Under the pieces are notes generated by a model, which was given only the letters and a program-made list of their open reading frames with translations, was not told the origin of the DNA and did not search any database. From Pseudo-nitzschia pungens (taxonomy: Eukaryota; Bacillariophyta; Bacillariophyceae; Bacillariales; Bacillariaceae): DNA of 64,000 nt. The translations under genes and the position numbers were made by a program. Location of the stretch: positions 2,418,001 through 2,482,000 of the forward strand of contig CM074767.1 of NCBI GenBank assembly GCA_037355855.1, read 5' to 3'. Below are positions 27,331 through 37,804 of the stretch, piece after piece (the first letter of the stretch is position 1; every line of letters begins with the position of its first letter).

Positions 27331-27599
27331 TGCCACGTCACAATTAATGTAATAAACATGTGTTTATTTTAAATTTATTTATTTCGGGAATCGCTCATTG
27401 ATTCAAGATTGAGATGAGTCTTCGTTGTCGGGCAGACCAAAACCTACAGTAATTTTTAAGGTAACCGTTGGTATCTACTACTTAGTTGTACGTATCCTAT
27501 GGGATAGCCCGGCGCCGTCTCGGGTGGGGCGGGTAGTCCGGGGCGGGTGGTCGGCGGGACCGGGTGGCGGGAGTATGGATGGGGTAGCCAACCAGTGGG

Positions 27600-27835
27600 G
27601 AGTCGCGTGGTGTTGGCGACGGGAGTCGCGTGGTGTTGGCGACGGGGTGGGAGTGATCGACAGGATGGCGATCGACAGGATCGTGATCGACAGGATCGGG
27701 GTGGTGTTGGGGTGGTTAGTGTGCTGGGGTAGCCAGCAGGGGGGCACGGTGTGGTCCGGGGTTGATCGGCAGGATCGTGATCGGCTGGATCGGGGGCTGG
27801 GGTAGCCAGCGTGCTGGGGTAGCCAGCGTGTGGGC
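27600..27835. repeat. GC-rich minisatellite cluster
   Basis: Three unit types are adjacent: a 23-bp unit twice (27601-27646), the 15-bp unit GATCGACAGGAT+3 three times (27655-27699), and GCTGGGGTAGCCAGC three times (about 27721-27825), each of the last a small hairpin. Composition is far more GC-rich than the flanks. Confidence 0.8.
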
Positions 27836-28686
27836 GTGGGTGGTGTTGGTATTGGTGTGTATTGTGTGGAGGTGTATGGCTGGGGAGAAAGGAATAGGTT
27901 TGTTGATCCGCTCCCACAGGGAACAGCACTCCTCATTGTTGTCGGCTTGGTGTTGGCCAAGGGACAATGAGGTGAGCAGATGGGGAAGGCATCGTCCCGC
28001 ACCTCCGTGCCCGGTAGCGGCTGCGTCCCTTGTGTGGGCACCGCATTGTGCCCGTCTACAGTACAAGCGCTGTCGGCCCTCTCGTGACACTTACCTACCT
28101 ACCATTGGGACCTTCCTCACATACGTCGTAGTGCTCGTCACGGTTCGCGCGGCAAGTTCACAGGTGGTGCGCGTGGAGGTGCGGGCGTGTCCCCCACCCG
28201 CATCCTGCAGTTGCGGTGACCTGTGTCTTGCCCAACAGTATCGGTAAGGTTTACTTACGTTGCATTCTGTAGAGTGTAAAAATCTTACTGGTACCAGGTA
28301 CGTAAGGTTTTACTGCCGAGATGAGCACGAATGATCAAGATGACTTTGGTTCCGGGATGAAGAGGACTGTGTTTTTACTCGCGGCTCGTAACCTTAAAAG
28401 GTTACTGTAAGGTAAGGTCTTACCGGCAGACTCTTGTGACCCCAACCTCTGTACACACGACGCTACGGTATCCATCATCCTTTCTTTATTTTAAAGCCAT
28501 ACGGTAGCCCGCAATCCATTCTGGGAGCACTTTGTTGATTGATACTCTGAAACGACTTACTTTGAGACCCAACACAGAGAAGCACGACACTCCAAACCGG
28601 ACTCGGGAGTACTACACCAGGACAGAACCAACCAATCAATCAATCCATCCATCCATCCGTCGACTCAAAAAATCCATCCATCAGCC

Positions 28687-29674
28687 ATGGCACAGCAGCT
28701 ACCACCACCCCACATGAACACGGGCATCGCGGGGCCCCAGTGGGCGACCCCGAACGGAATTCCCCCGCAGCAAACGGGGATGCATTCTTCGACGATAGGC
28801 GGGGGACCGATGGGGGCAGATATGCACGAAAGCGAATTCTTCGCGCCCCTGTCGACCCTGGACGAACCCATCCGGGAAACGATCATGCGGGATGTCCGAT
28901 CGGTGGCCAGCAAACTGAAAGTCGTTCTCTTGCCCATGGAGCGTTCGGTGCGTATGCGTATGCGTATGCGTATTCGGATCGATGTCGTCATGCTTGCGGC
29001 AGGACACAAACACACACACACAACCACACAACCAGCACGACGCATTTTCTATCCGCTCACTCGCTAACAAACACCACTCCGTTCGTCTGTTTCTCGATGC
29101 AATCCAATCCAATCCAATATAATATAATGTAATATAATGCAATCCAATGCAGCTTCCCTACGGGGGTTATTCCGGGGTTTCTCAATCCGAACAAATCGAT
29201 CTGACGGAACGCGACAAACAAATCATTGAAAGCCTCCGAGACTGGGACTTGTGGGGACCCCTGGTCGTGTGTCTGGCACTGGCCGTTTTGTTGTCCCTGA
29301 AGGCACCGGTGGGACAGGCCAGCCTGGTGTTTGCCGCCGTCTTTTGTGCCGTTTGGTTCGGATCCGCCGTGGTGACGGTCAACGCGCAGCTCCTCGGCGG
29401 GACCATTTCCTTTTTCCAGTCCGTCTGCGTCCTGGGATACTGCGTCTTTCCGATGACCCTGGCGGCCGTGGTGGTCGACCTCTTCAAGATGCTTCCCCTG
29501 GGGGCCTTTTCGACCCTGGTGGAAATGGCCGTCTTGTTGGTGGCATTTGCGTGGGCGACGAGGGCGTCCGCGGTTTTCATTGGGCAATACATTGTTCCGT
29601 CCCGGCGAATCCTGGCGGTCTTTCCCGTCTTGTTTTTCTACACGTTTTTGGCCTGGCTGATCTTTTTGTTCTAA
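28687..29674 (+). CDS. YIPF6: YIPF6-like Yip1-domain Golgi membrane protein
   Basis: Exons 28687-28947 and 29153-29674 (GT-AG intron of 205 bp) encode 260 residues. The family signature is clear: LDEPIRETIMRDVRSVASKL, then across the splice LPMERS-LPYGG, LRDWDLWGPLVVCLALA, FFQSVCVLGYCVFPMTLA and SRRILAVFPVLFFYTFLAWL. Five hydrophobic segments fill the second exon. Yip1-domain proteins act in ER-Golgi vesicle traffic with Rab GTPases. The N-terminus is Pro/Gly/Met-rich and cytosolic. The intron contains GTATGC and CA microsatellites and an AATCC-type repeat just before the acceptor. Confidence 0.9.
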
Positions 29675-31497
29675 CAACGGGAGAGGGGAACAGAGACGAA
29701 GGAAGAACGACCGACGACAATGCCGGTGTTCGTGGCAGCGACCCAAGAACTAATGCAGATATAAAGTATCTTTGCTGCCGTACTAGATCTCTTTCGTTCT
29801 TGGTGACGATGAATGGATGAATCAACCGGCCCGAGCACTCGGGCTGAATTTCGAGCAAAACGAGAGGTCTCGTAGTCGTGAGGAATAATCCGTCGAATCG
29901 AATTGACCAAGGACTTGTTATTCTTACTACTAGTAGTCATAGTGCATGATGCATTTACCTATCAGCTTTCCCTTCTTTACAACATTTGAAATTGCGACGA
30001 AAATTTTGGTCTTCCCAATGGTACGTGTAGTTAGTTTCTAAATCAATAAATGTACGAACGACAAACAGTCATTGCCACCTTTCATGTGTCTCTCTCTCCA
30101 AAAGATGTACGGTGAATAGAAAACTATTGTACGGTAATTACCATCTTTTTACTTTATTACTTATTTGAAGTATTTCAACTGGACATTTTTCATGTTTCCT
30201 ACAATTCATCCTGCAATCTAGAAGCCCACCCCGCGTTGTATGTCACTTCTCGTTCTCAACTGGTGTTGTAAAAGCGCAAAATGGGTCAAAATGACTTGAC
30301 CAACATGTCACGGAAGAAAATATTCAGAAAGGAAAATGCTTACAGATACCAGCAACTTGAACAGTTTGTTCCAACCCTCTACACATTGAATCATCAATGT
30401 GCTACTACTACTAGTTGTCGCATGTTGGCGAAGCAGCATGCAAATCAATCAAAGAATTTTTTTGGGATCAAAATGAAAGTACTGTGGACTGTGTTCCTGC
30501 TGCTAGATCACAAAAACATTGAAAGAAAATCAAAAATCAAATCAACAAAGGTTCTCGCCCAATCGTCATCAAAAACCAGAAAGACAACAGATCGAACTGA
30601 CTGATGGGTAAAATTTGTACTAGTTTTTGAACAGAATGATATTGGTAACAACCAAGAAAGAAGATCATACTCCAATGGATCACTACAACAACTTTTCTTT
30701 TGATTCAATCAGCACTGCTCCATCCATACTAGTCTGAAATTTTGGCTCACAAGGAAGAACCTTCTTATTGAGTTTATTGAGAAGAAGGAACAACTTCTTA
30801 GTATGATGTTGGGGATCAAATTTTGGCAGATGGACATGCAGGAGGAGATGCAATAAGGAGGGAAGGAGAAAACAGAAACGCAAAGCTTTCTTTTATCATT
30901 CATAAACACAAGGACTTCATTCAGTTATCATTAGTAAGGTTTACTGTCATATACATCAGCACTTGTACTTTGAACACTTGGGCTTCTGCCGTACGTTGCT
31001 ACTACTAATTGCTCTGCACGGACAACTAAGATTTACCGCAAAGACCGTAACCTTACGGTAAGAAGGTGATGTCTTCATCTCTCATCCACAAAATAAATAC
31101 ATGTACCGGTAAATACTTCGTACTTCGTAAGATTAAGATTTTACGGTGAGGTTAAGGTTACTTCGTAATGATCTTTTGATTTTGATTGAGATGAAAAAAC
31201 TTTGAAAATAAGGATTCCTTTTCAGTCGTGTGTAGTTCACGACTGTCGTGCTCTTGCTGCCAATCGTTTTCAAGAAGTTCATGTCGTTTTCTCGTGATGT
31301 GCATTTGCACGTAAGATTACGAAGTTCTTGTCCGAAAAGATTTCTGCCCACCTGTCAATCCATCAGTACGTATATCCGATGTATTTTTACTCAACGGGTG
31401 ACTGTTCTTGTAAATCAATTCTCGACGACGCTCAGGTATTCTGGATAGGAATCATTATTGATGTTTGAAAACGGCAATCGTATATATCTAGCAAAGA
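29675..31497. other. intergenic region without a supported gene
   Basis: 1.8 kb of AT-rich sequence. A 107-codon ORF at 30281 has no domain and ordinary intergenic composition. Near 31100-31165 there is a dense cluster of TACCGGTA, TACTTCGTA and AAGGTTAC motifs, about 330 bp upstream of the carbamoyltransferase gene. Confidence 0.5.
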
Positions 31498-32496
31498 ATG
31501 TCATCGACCGCAACCAACGAGCAGAAACCCCCGACCTTGACGGAAGATCCAAAGTCATGGATCGGCCAATCATTGGTATCTGTGAACCAGATCACCCCGA
31601 AGGGTTTTGATTTCCTGATCAAAGTCTCTCAGCAGATGAGAGATATTGTGCGATCGGAAGGTGGAGACGATCGATTGAAACATAAATTGCTTGCCACAGT
31701 GTTCTACGAAGCTTCGACTCGAACCGCTTGCAGTTTCCAAGCTGCGATGATGAGATTGGGTGGGAAGTTCCTCCACGTTGACGGCAACGGAAATTCGAGC
31801 GCCGCCAAGAAAAAAGAAACTTTAGAAGATACAATTCGTTGTCTAGAGTGTTATGTTGATGCCATCGTATTGCGACATCCTCTGACCGGATCCGTTCCCA
31901 AGGTCGTGCGGGCAACGACAAAACCAGTGTTAAATGCAGGGGATGGAATCGGGGAACATCCAACGCAAGCGCTATTGGATTCATTTACTATTTGGGACGA
32001 GCTCAAGGCAGATCCAAAGGTGGTAGTGTTCTTGGGAGATCTAAAGCACGGGAGAACGGTTCACTCTTTGGCGAAGTTACTATCACAGCTGCGTCAGCAA
32101 TCCAATCTGGTCTTGAGATTCTGTTCTCCCTCTAGTTTAAAGGTACCGGAATACGTAATGGAATACTGCCAAAACAATGGAGTAACAACCGAATTGTTCG
32201 AAGATCCAAACGAGGCCTGCAAGGGAGCTCAAGTCTTGTACGTGACGAGGGTACAAAAAGAAAGATTCGAAACCGAGGAGGCATACGAAAGTGTTAAGGG
32301 ATCGTATGTAATAGACAAGGCGTTCATGGAGATGGCACCAAAAGATATGATCGTCTTGCATCCATTACCGCGAGTTGATGAAATTACGACAGAAGTAGAC
32401 GCCGATCCAAGGGCTGCTTATTTCCGTCAAATGGAAAACGGAATGTATGTTCGAATGGCATTATTGGCTCTAATCATGGGAAAGTCCAGTCCGTGA
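31498..32496 (+). CDS. aspartate carbamoyltransferase
   Basis: 332 residues, single exon, about the usual catalytic-chain length. Carbamoyl-phosphate binding motif EASTRTACSF (STRT at 73-76), DGIGEHPTQALLD, LGDLKHGRTVHSLAKLL, QVLYVTRVQKERF and HPLPRVDEI are all present and typical of ATCase rather than ornithine carbamoyltransferase. It condenses carbamoyl phosphate with aspartate in pyrimidine synthesis. The N-terminus (MSSTATNEQK) shows no signal or transit peptide, so a cytosolic monofunctional enzyme is inferred. Confidence 0.95.
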   Translation: MSSTATNEQKPPTLTEDPKSWIGQSLVSVNQITPKGFDFLIKVSQQMRDIVRSEGGDDRLKHKLLATVFYEASTRTACSFQAAMMRLGGKFLHVDGNGNSSAAKKKETLEDTIRCLECYVDAIVLRHPLTGSVPKVVRATTKPVLNAGDGIGEHPTQALLDSFTIWDELKADPKVVVFLGDLKHGRTVHSLAKLLSQLRQQSNLVLRFCSPSSLKVPEYVMEYCQNNGVTTELFEDPNEACKGAQVLYVTRVQKERFETEEAYESVKGSYVIDKAFMEMAPKDMIVLHPLPRVDEITTEVDADPRAAYFRQMENGMYVRMALLALIMGKSSP

Positions 32497-32781
32497 AATG
32501 GATACGGTAGTTTTACATGTGCGATATTGTTACATGTAGAAATGAATCAGGATTAGTATGTACTATAATAAAAGATCAAATTTACGTACCGGTACTATGG
32601 TGTTAAGATTTATACGGGGAGGGAACGACATCAAGCTGTTGACACGTGCAATCGGTTCATTTCGACATATTGTGAAATTGTTCCAGTCAAGAGGAACACG
32701 CAGGGTTGTCAGAGGAGAGTTAGTAGCTTCAAATTGTTGAAAACAACAATTACAGATTCACGGTGATTGGCTGTCTTTTCA

Positions 32782-33357
32782 TTAATAAGGACGCTCAAGT
32801 GTTGCTGAACGCAAGACCGAGACTTCAGTAATTAGATCAGCTCGACTCCCTTTCGTTTTGAACACCACTTCGACCGAACCGAAGACATCCTGAATGTTGG
32901 TGTCTCCGTCCTCTCTAACGGTGCCATGATATCTGAAATTCACGCGAACGTCACCGTTAGGTTGTCTGCAGGAGGCGAAGTGCGACCATTGGTGAAAGGA
33001 AAAAGAACGTTGTGCAAAGCTTTCCCACAACTTTTCCACTTCATTTGCCCCCTTGACTACAACAACTCTTGGACCAGCGATAATGTCCCATTCGATACCG
33101 TTCGACTGCATTGGTTCAATTCGACTTTGGTACCATTCGGACGGATCGTGAGCCAAAACAGTGACATCATCGACGTTTGTCAAATACTCGGAAGCTAAGC
33201 TATAGTACTTGTAAGCAATGTCGGCTGATTTTATTCGTCGACACGACGGGGAAGATTCTAGTGCAGTGTTTTGTCCTAGCAAAGATGAATAAATAATGAA
33301 AAAAGCAGTGATTTTTCCACAAGTAAACCAAGAAATATAGGGATAAGTGGGCGTCAT
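32782..33357 (-). CDS. hypothetical protein with N-terminal signal or anchor
   Basis: 191 residues. I do not recognise the family. Residues 16-30 (ITAFFIIYSSLLGQ) are a hydrophobic segment that could be a signal peptide. The remainder is soluble and alternates hydrophobic and charged residues (VRVNFRYHGTVRED, GSVEVVFKTKGSRADLITEV) like a beta-rich fold; the pattern is vaguely NTF2-like, but no motif confirms it. The start is the only upstream ATG. It is convergent with the ATCase gene (285 bp apart). Confidence 0.5.
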   Translation of the reverse strand: MTPTYPYISWFTCGKITAFFIIYSSLLGQNTALESSPSCRRIKSADIAYKYYSLASEYLTNVDDVTVLAHDPSEWYQSRIEPMQSNGIEWDIIAGPRVVVVKGANEVEKLWESFAQRSFSFHQWSHFASCRQPNGDVRVNFRYHGTVREDGDTNIQDVFGSVEVVFKTKGSRADLITEVSVLRSATLERPY

Positions 33358-34411
33358 GCTGATCAGTATTCAATAATAGGAACGAATACAGTGTGTTTTG
33401 CGATTTCGATTTCTGAAAGTTGAAACAGAAATAATGACAATCAACACTATGAAGAACTACAATAGAAACTTGTGACACAGTAATCTTACGAGTATTACTG
33501 ACTGAAAACTTGAACTCGATTTGCATTGGAAAGTGGTGCTCATACGGTAGAACGAGTAACCTTAATCTTAGTACCAGTACGCGAGCGAAGGATGCAGTTG
33601 CGAACGCGAATAGTAAAAAATACTGCATAGGTCCTTGTACCGGTACCGTATGTAAACAGTCAACATCAAAATTAATTACTACGTACTACTACTTCGTAAA
33701 TGTTACCGTAAGGTTACGTATGAACCCATCACCAGCAACGTAGCTAGTGAGCATATTATGAATACCGGTGAATTCTTTGCATTCTTTTGATGAGGTTCTC
33801 CGATGTTGTAGATGGGATTGGGTGGTACCCGGTACCGGTAATTACGATGGTTAAGTCTTACAGGGACCACCCATTGTCAATCAACTGCCCTTCAAAAGCC
33901 ACGTACAAGGTAATCTTACAGTGTACGAAATCTTCTAGAGGGGTCCGGGACTGGACAGCTGACTAGGATCGATCCCCGATCAAAATGGTGTAATTGCGGA
34001 TACTGAGATAAGATTCTAGAAGTATGTCTTTGCGTGGTCCGTGTCACCAAAAGGTTTCCCATATATATTGCTTGACTTAGAAAAGGAGTCAACGGACAAC
34101 AGGGAAAGATATCATTTTTTCCTTGAAAAGAACTTACGTGTATCACGTATCATCGATGGAACTTTCGTCGGTCTTCGAGTTTATTTTGAACCGATGATTA
34201 TACTAGTATTTAGTATTTATGTTCTATGCCATTCTCAATACAGTACGTGCAGTAAGCGTTTCCACCACTCTGGTGGTCTGCATCGATTTCTTGGATTACA
34301 ATAATCTGATCAGAGACAGAGAAGGACTTCGTGATCTAACATGACACAGCGATTCGGGTCAATACAGAAGTAGGTCACTAGTTATGAAAGAGAGTTATTG
34401 TTGATAGTTCG
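33358..34411. other. intergenic region without a supported gene
   Basis: Motif-rich: TACCGGTA or GGTACCGGTA near 33640 and 33830, CTACTTCGTAA near 33688, AAGGTTACG near 33712. Small ORFs have no recognisable domain. Confidence 0.5.
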
Positions 34412-35077
34412 ATGAATACAGCATACTCGGCACTCGTTTCAACTGGCGAGGAGACAGAGGCGTACCTCCAATTACAAATCATGGTATTTACAAACGGTCG
34501 GGGCAGGCCGCCTACAGGTAATCCTGAAGTCGGGACCGTCTCCTGGGAGGAAAAACACTTTTGCTTCGTTGGGTCGAAGGGGTTTTACTGGCACGGCACC
34601 AAATTCGGTGGTTGGCAGAAATACCCTCCCGATGTTTCCCCCGAGAATCGCAAACGTCCTTCTACGTCCGGTCGCGGTCGACGCCCCAACGGGAACGAGC
34701 GCATTGGTCTGAATGTCACATACAGTGCGGAACACGGTTGCTACAAGACCGACAAAAATTATTTCTGGCATGGAACATTCGATGGCGGTTGGAAAAAACA
34801 TCCTCCCGGGATGGATTCTACCTCGGAGGACGACGAAGCAAATGATAATAGTATCGGTCGTAGCAATACGAAAGACCCAGAAAACCGAACGGCCAGCTCA
34901 AGCAAGAAACAGAAAAGAGGGAATACGAAGGGGAGACCACCAAGTCGCAAAACTAGCGGAGAAACGATCGAATACGATTCAGAAAAATCCTGTTGGAAAA
35001 CAGACAGGGATGGAGGTCTCTACTGGCATGGAACATACAACGGTGGCTGGAAAGAGCACCCTCCGAAGAAACGCTAG
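34412..35077 (+). CDS. protein with three AT-hook + YWHGT/GGWK repeats
   Basis: 221 residues made almost entirely of three imperfect repeats at about 29-73, 87-132 and 172-218. Each begins with an AT-hook-like element (GRGRPP, GRGRRP, KGRPPS), has a central Tyr/Cys stretch, and ends with (Y/F)WHGTxxGGW(K/Q)x(H/Y)PP. Linkers are acidic or Lys-rich (KKQKRG). AT-hooks bind the minor groove of AT-rich DNA, so a nuclear DNA-binding role is inferred. The YWHGT..GGWK module is not one I recognise. A second Met (residue 24) just before the first repeat is an alternative start. Confidence 0.7.
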   Translation: MNTAYSALVSTGEETEAYLQLQIMVFTNGRGRPPTGNPEVGTVSWEEKHFCFVGSKGFYWHGTKFGGWQKYPPDVSPENRKRPSTSGRGRRPNGNERIGLNVTYSAEHGCYKTDKNYFWHGTFDGGWKKHPPGMDSTSEDDEANDNSIGRSNTKDPENRTASSSKKQKRGNTKGRPPSRKTSGETIEYDSEKSCWKTDRDGGLYWHGTYNGGWKEHPPKKR

Positions 35078-35709
35078 GGATAAAGTGTTTCATTGCAGTT
35101 CCATCTTTCGAGGCGCAAGCGTTAGGTCGGGAACCCGGCGAAATTATTGTTTGTCTCCAAAGAACAGGAGTGCAACCAGCATGATGAACAACCTGTGGCT
35201 ATTGATAGGATTGTTCCGAAGATAGTAAAGGTACACTTGAACCATTCTAGAGGACAGCTGGTTCGACCTATATACCTGGCACATACTAATAACTTCATAC
35301 TAATGTATCAATCTCAAAAAAGCTTTTGATCGTAAAAAAACGAAATGCACAGTGCACACCCTCCACACTCCACACATAGACGTCATAGATACGGTATGTA
35401 TGTATTGTGTACACTAGCATAATATGAAAGTCTGTAACTAAGTTCGTACTTGAAAATATAACATAGTAACCTTACGTGTACCTTTTCTTGGTGAGAAAAC
35501 GACGGTCAGACGAGAAAGGAATAGACCACTCATTGGGATTTTTCTTCGCAAGCCTGTGTGCTTGGAGTGATGATCATTTTTCGTTGCGTCCGCGAAATTG
35601 AGTTTCGTTTGCATCGGCGACAACATCTGAAAAAAGAAAACTCCCCCGACAATCCCACAACATCCAGAACATTGAAGATTTCCTATCGAAGCGTTGGATT
35701 GATACGACA
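35078..35709. other. intergenic region without a supported gene
   Basis: 632 bp between two plus-strand genes. One GTAACCTTACG motif lies at about 35468. Nothing else is supported. Confidence 0.5.
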
Positions 35710-36781
35710 ATGACAATGGACTACGAACAAACGGGAATGGAAGAGCAATCTGCCCCGCTGCACATGGAATTAACAGCAGCGTCTACAACGATCGACGCGT
35801 CGGTCGTTCAATCGCGAATTCGTCAGTCCGTGTCCGTTCAGAAGGAGGATGCTGCCATGGTGGAGGACGGCGACCAACCGGTCTTTCCTAGACTTTCTGC
35901 GGCGGCAGCGTCTGGAAATAAAATCGAATATCGACGTGTTAGATGTCCTCCGCATCGGTATACTCCCCTGCGCGAGCACTGGGAGCAGATTTTGACTCCG
36001 CTGGTAGAATACCTTAAACTGCAGGTACGTGCATTTGTTTTGATTTGTTGCGGTTACAAAATGGATGCGTTGTTTGGTGAAAGTCAAGGCCAAGCTATTG
36101 CAGAGGAAGAAATGACCCATAGACGGAATGTCCTTCGTGTTGTTCTTGGAATTAAACCCTCCGGGAAGCCTCGTTGGTATAAAGAACGATATGGGGCGGC
36201 CTACGGTCGTAGTCTGATGCAGAGTGAGGAAATGCTATTCAATTTTGCCCCCACGTGGCAACGCTTCTTCGATCACATTTCTCGTTGTTTCCGTTCCGGA
36301 ATTCTAACTTTTCACGCTGCAATTTCTGTTCTGTCTGCAGGTTCGATTCAACACCAAAACTCGATCCGTGGAAATGAAAACTTCTCCGCATACGCTCGAC
36401 GTGGGCGGCCTTCAGAAGGGAGCAGATTTCGTAAGCGCTTTCATGATGGGGTTTGAGGTACAGGATGCCGTAGCCTTGCTCCGATTGGATGACCTATACG
36501 TCGAGAGTTTCAATGTAACGGACGTGAAGATTTTGAGGGGAGACCATTTGTCACGTGCTGTTGGTCGTGTTGCCGGTCAAGACGGTAAAACACGATTTGC
36601 TATTGAAAATGCAACGCGGACTCGGATTGTCGTCGCCGACCAGAGAATTCATATGTTGGGATCATACGCTAACCTCCGAGTCGCGAGAAATGCCATTTGT
36701 GATTTGATTCTGGGAGCACCACCTGGAAAGGTCTACAACAACATGCGCAACGTGGCGAAGCGAATGAACGAACGATACTAA
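35710..36781 (+). CDS. PNO1: PNO1 (partner of NOB1) KH-domain ribosome assembly factor
   Basis: Exons 35710-36024 and 36341-36781 (GT-AG intron of 316 bp, phase 0) encode 251 residues. Recognisable blocks are YTPLREHWEQILTPLVEYLK, then across the splice LQ-VRFNTKTRSVEMKTS, GADFVSAFMMGFEVQDAVALL, FNVTDVKILRGDHLSRAVGR, the KH motif GRVAGQDGKTRFAIENAT, and IHMLGSYANLRVARNAICDL. PNO1 (Dim2) binds pre-18S rRNA near the 3' cleavage site and works with the endonuclease NOB1 in 40S maturation. The N-terminal 70 residues are divergent, as usual for the family. Confidence 0.95.
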
Positions 36782-37804
36782 TGTTTCAACCTCCGGCCTT
36801 CAATGAATTTGTTATATTAGTTTTTTACCTTTTTTATTTTATTGCAATAGTATTGTATAACACCATTGTGGAGTATTTATGTAAACTTGAATCAGTACTA
36901 ACTTCTGAATACGAAGGAGTTGCTGTTGAACTTGACGTCATCTTTAGCTGTCGGTGCATCTGATTTTTCTCACAATCAAAAACCGCTCTGTAACGAGAGA
37001 TAACTCCAAAACTATTGATTGAATGCATGACGCCCATCCGTTGTCTCAATAGAGTTGACGTGCTTTTGATTAAAAAATCATGCCTTGTGTGCTACTGTAT
37101 TTGAAACAATGACGATTGAGGAATACAATCGGAACTCAAGTCCAAGCAAACGAATACCAAAGGACTATCCGACCAGCTCGTCGCCATTGTTCGCTTGGTG
37201 AAAGACACTCACATCGCAACAAGTCTACCGTATCGTGACCAGCAAGCGCAACAAGGTTATTTCTGCCCTCGCCACACTAAGGTTCGGTATAAATTCTATG
37301 CTCAGCTGGTAAACAACCAACCGGTACTCCAGAAACTGCACTCCGAAGGACCAAAACCGTCTTCATCTCATCTGCCCTCCCGTTGAAGCCTTATTTGTTT
37401 CATACTTTGCATCGTGTTTCACAGATACTCCAACATTAGGTATGTGCGCATCGTAATCTTGTTCCTCCTCCCGTATGCGCAACTATTGTTGTAGCGTTCA
37501 GTAGATGTTTGGTGTTCGCACGCACGTCGCATCTTGGGAATCCATTCGAGACACTACTATCATGACGATACGATGAGGAGCAGAAATTGCGCAGGGTCTT
37601 TCACCGTGACGAGAGCGACTAAATGATGGACAGTACAACGAAAACGAAATAAGTACCACTTCCTCTTTTCTCATCCTAACGAGTGCAAGGCGACACTATC
37701 GAGTGCCCTTTATGTTACTATCTATCTGCTTGCCGACATCGATCATTGCATTCACAATAAAAATAACGAGCGTCGTCGGATCCTTGCGGTTCGTTTTTGT
37801 CCGT
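36782..37804. other. convergent intergenic region without a supported gene
   Basis: About 1 kb between the PNO1 and GrpE stop codons. ORFs are short and shadow-like. I see no RNA gene. Confidence 0.5.

Larger units (their letters stand above)
26919..28686. other. intergenic region, AT-rich then GC-rich, without a supported gene
   Basis: The left part is AT-rich with two strong palindromic elements (27238-27272 and 27315-27330). The right part (about 27500-27850) is a GC-rich mosaic of minisatellites. Pro/Thr-rich ORFs across it are by-products of the repeats. 28250-28500 is dense in GTAAGGTTTAC-type motifs. Confidence 0.5.

Noticed and set aside
27425..28247. Pro/Thr/Gly-rich ORFs over the GC-rich block
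   Set aside because: They are translations of minisatellites in several frames; no family resemblance.
30281..30604. 107-codon plus-strand ORF as a gene
   Set aside because: Intergenic-like composition, no domain, no splice partner.
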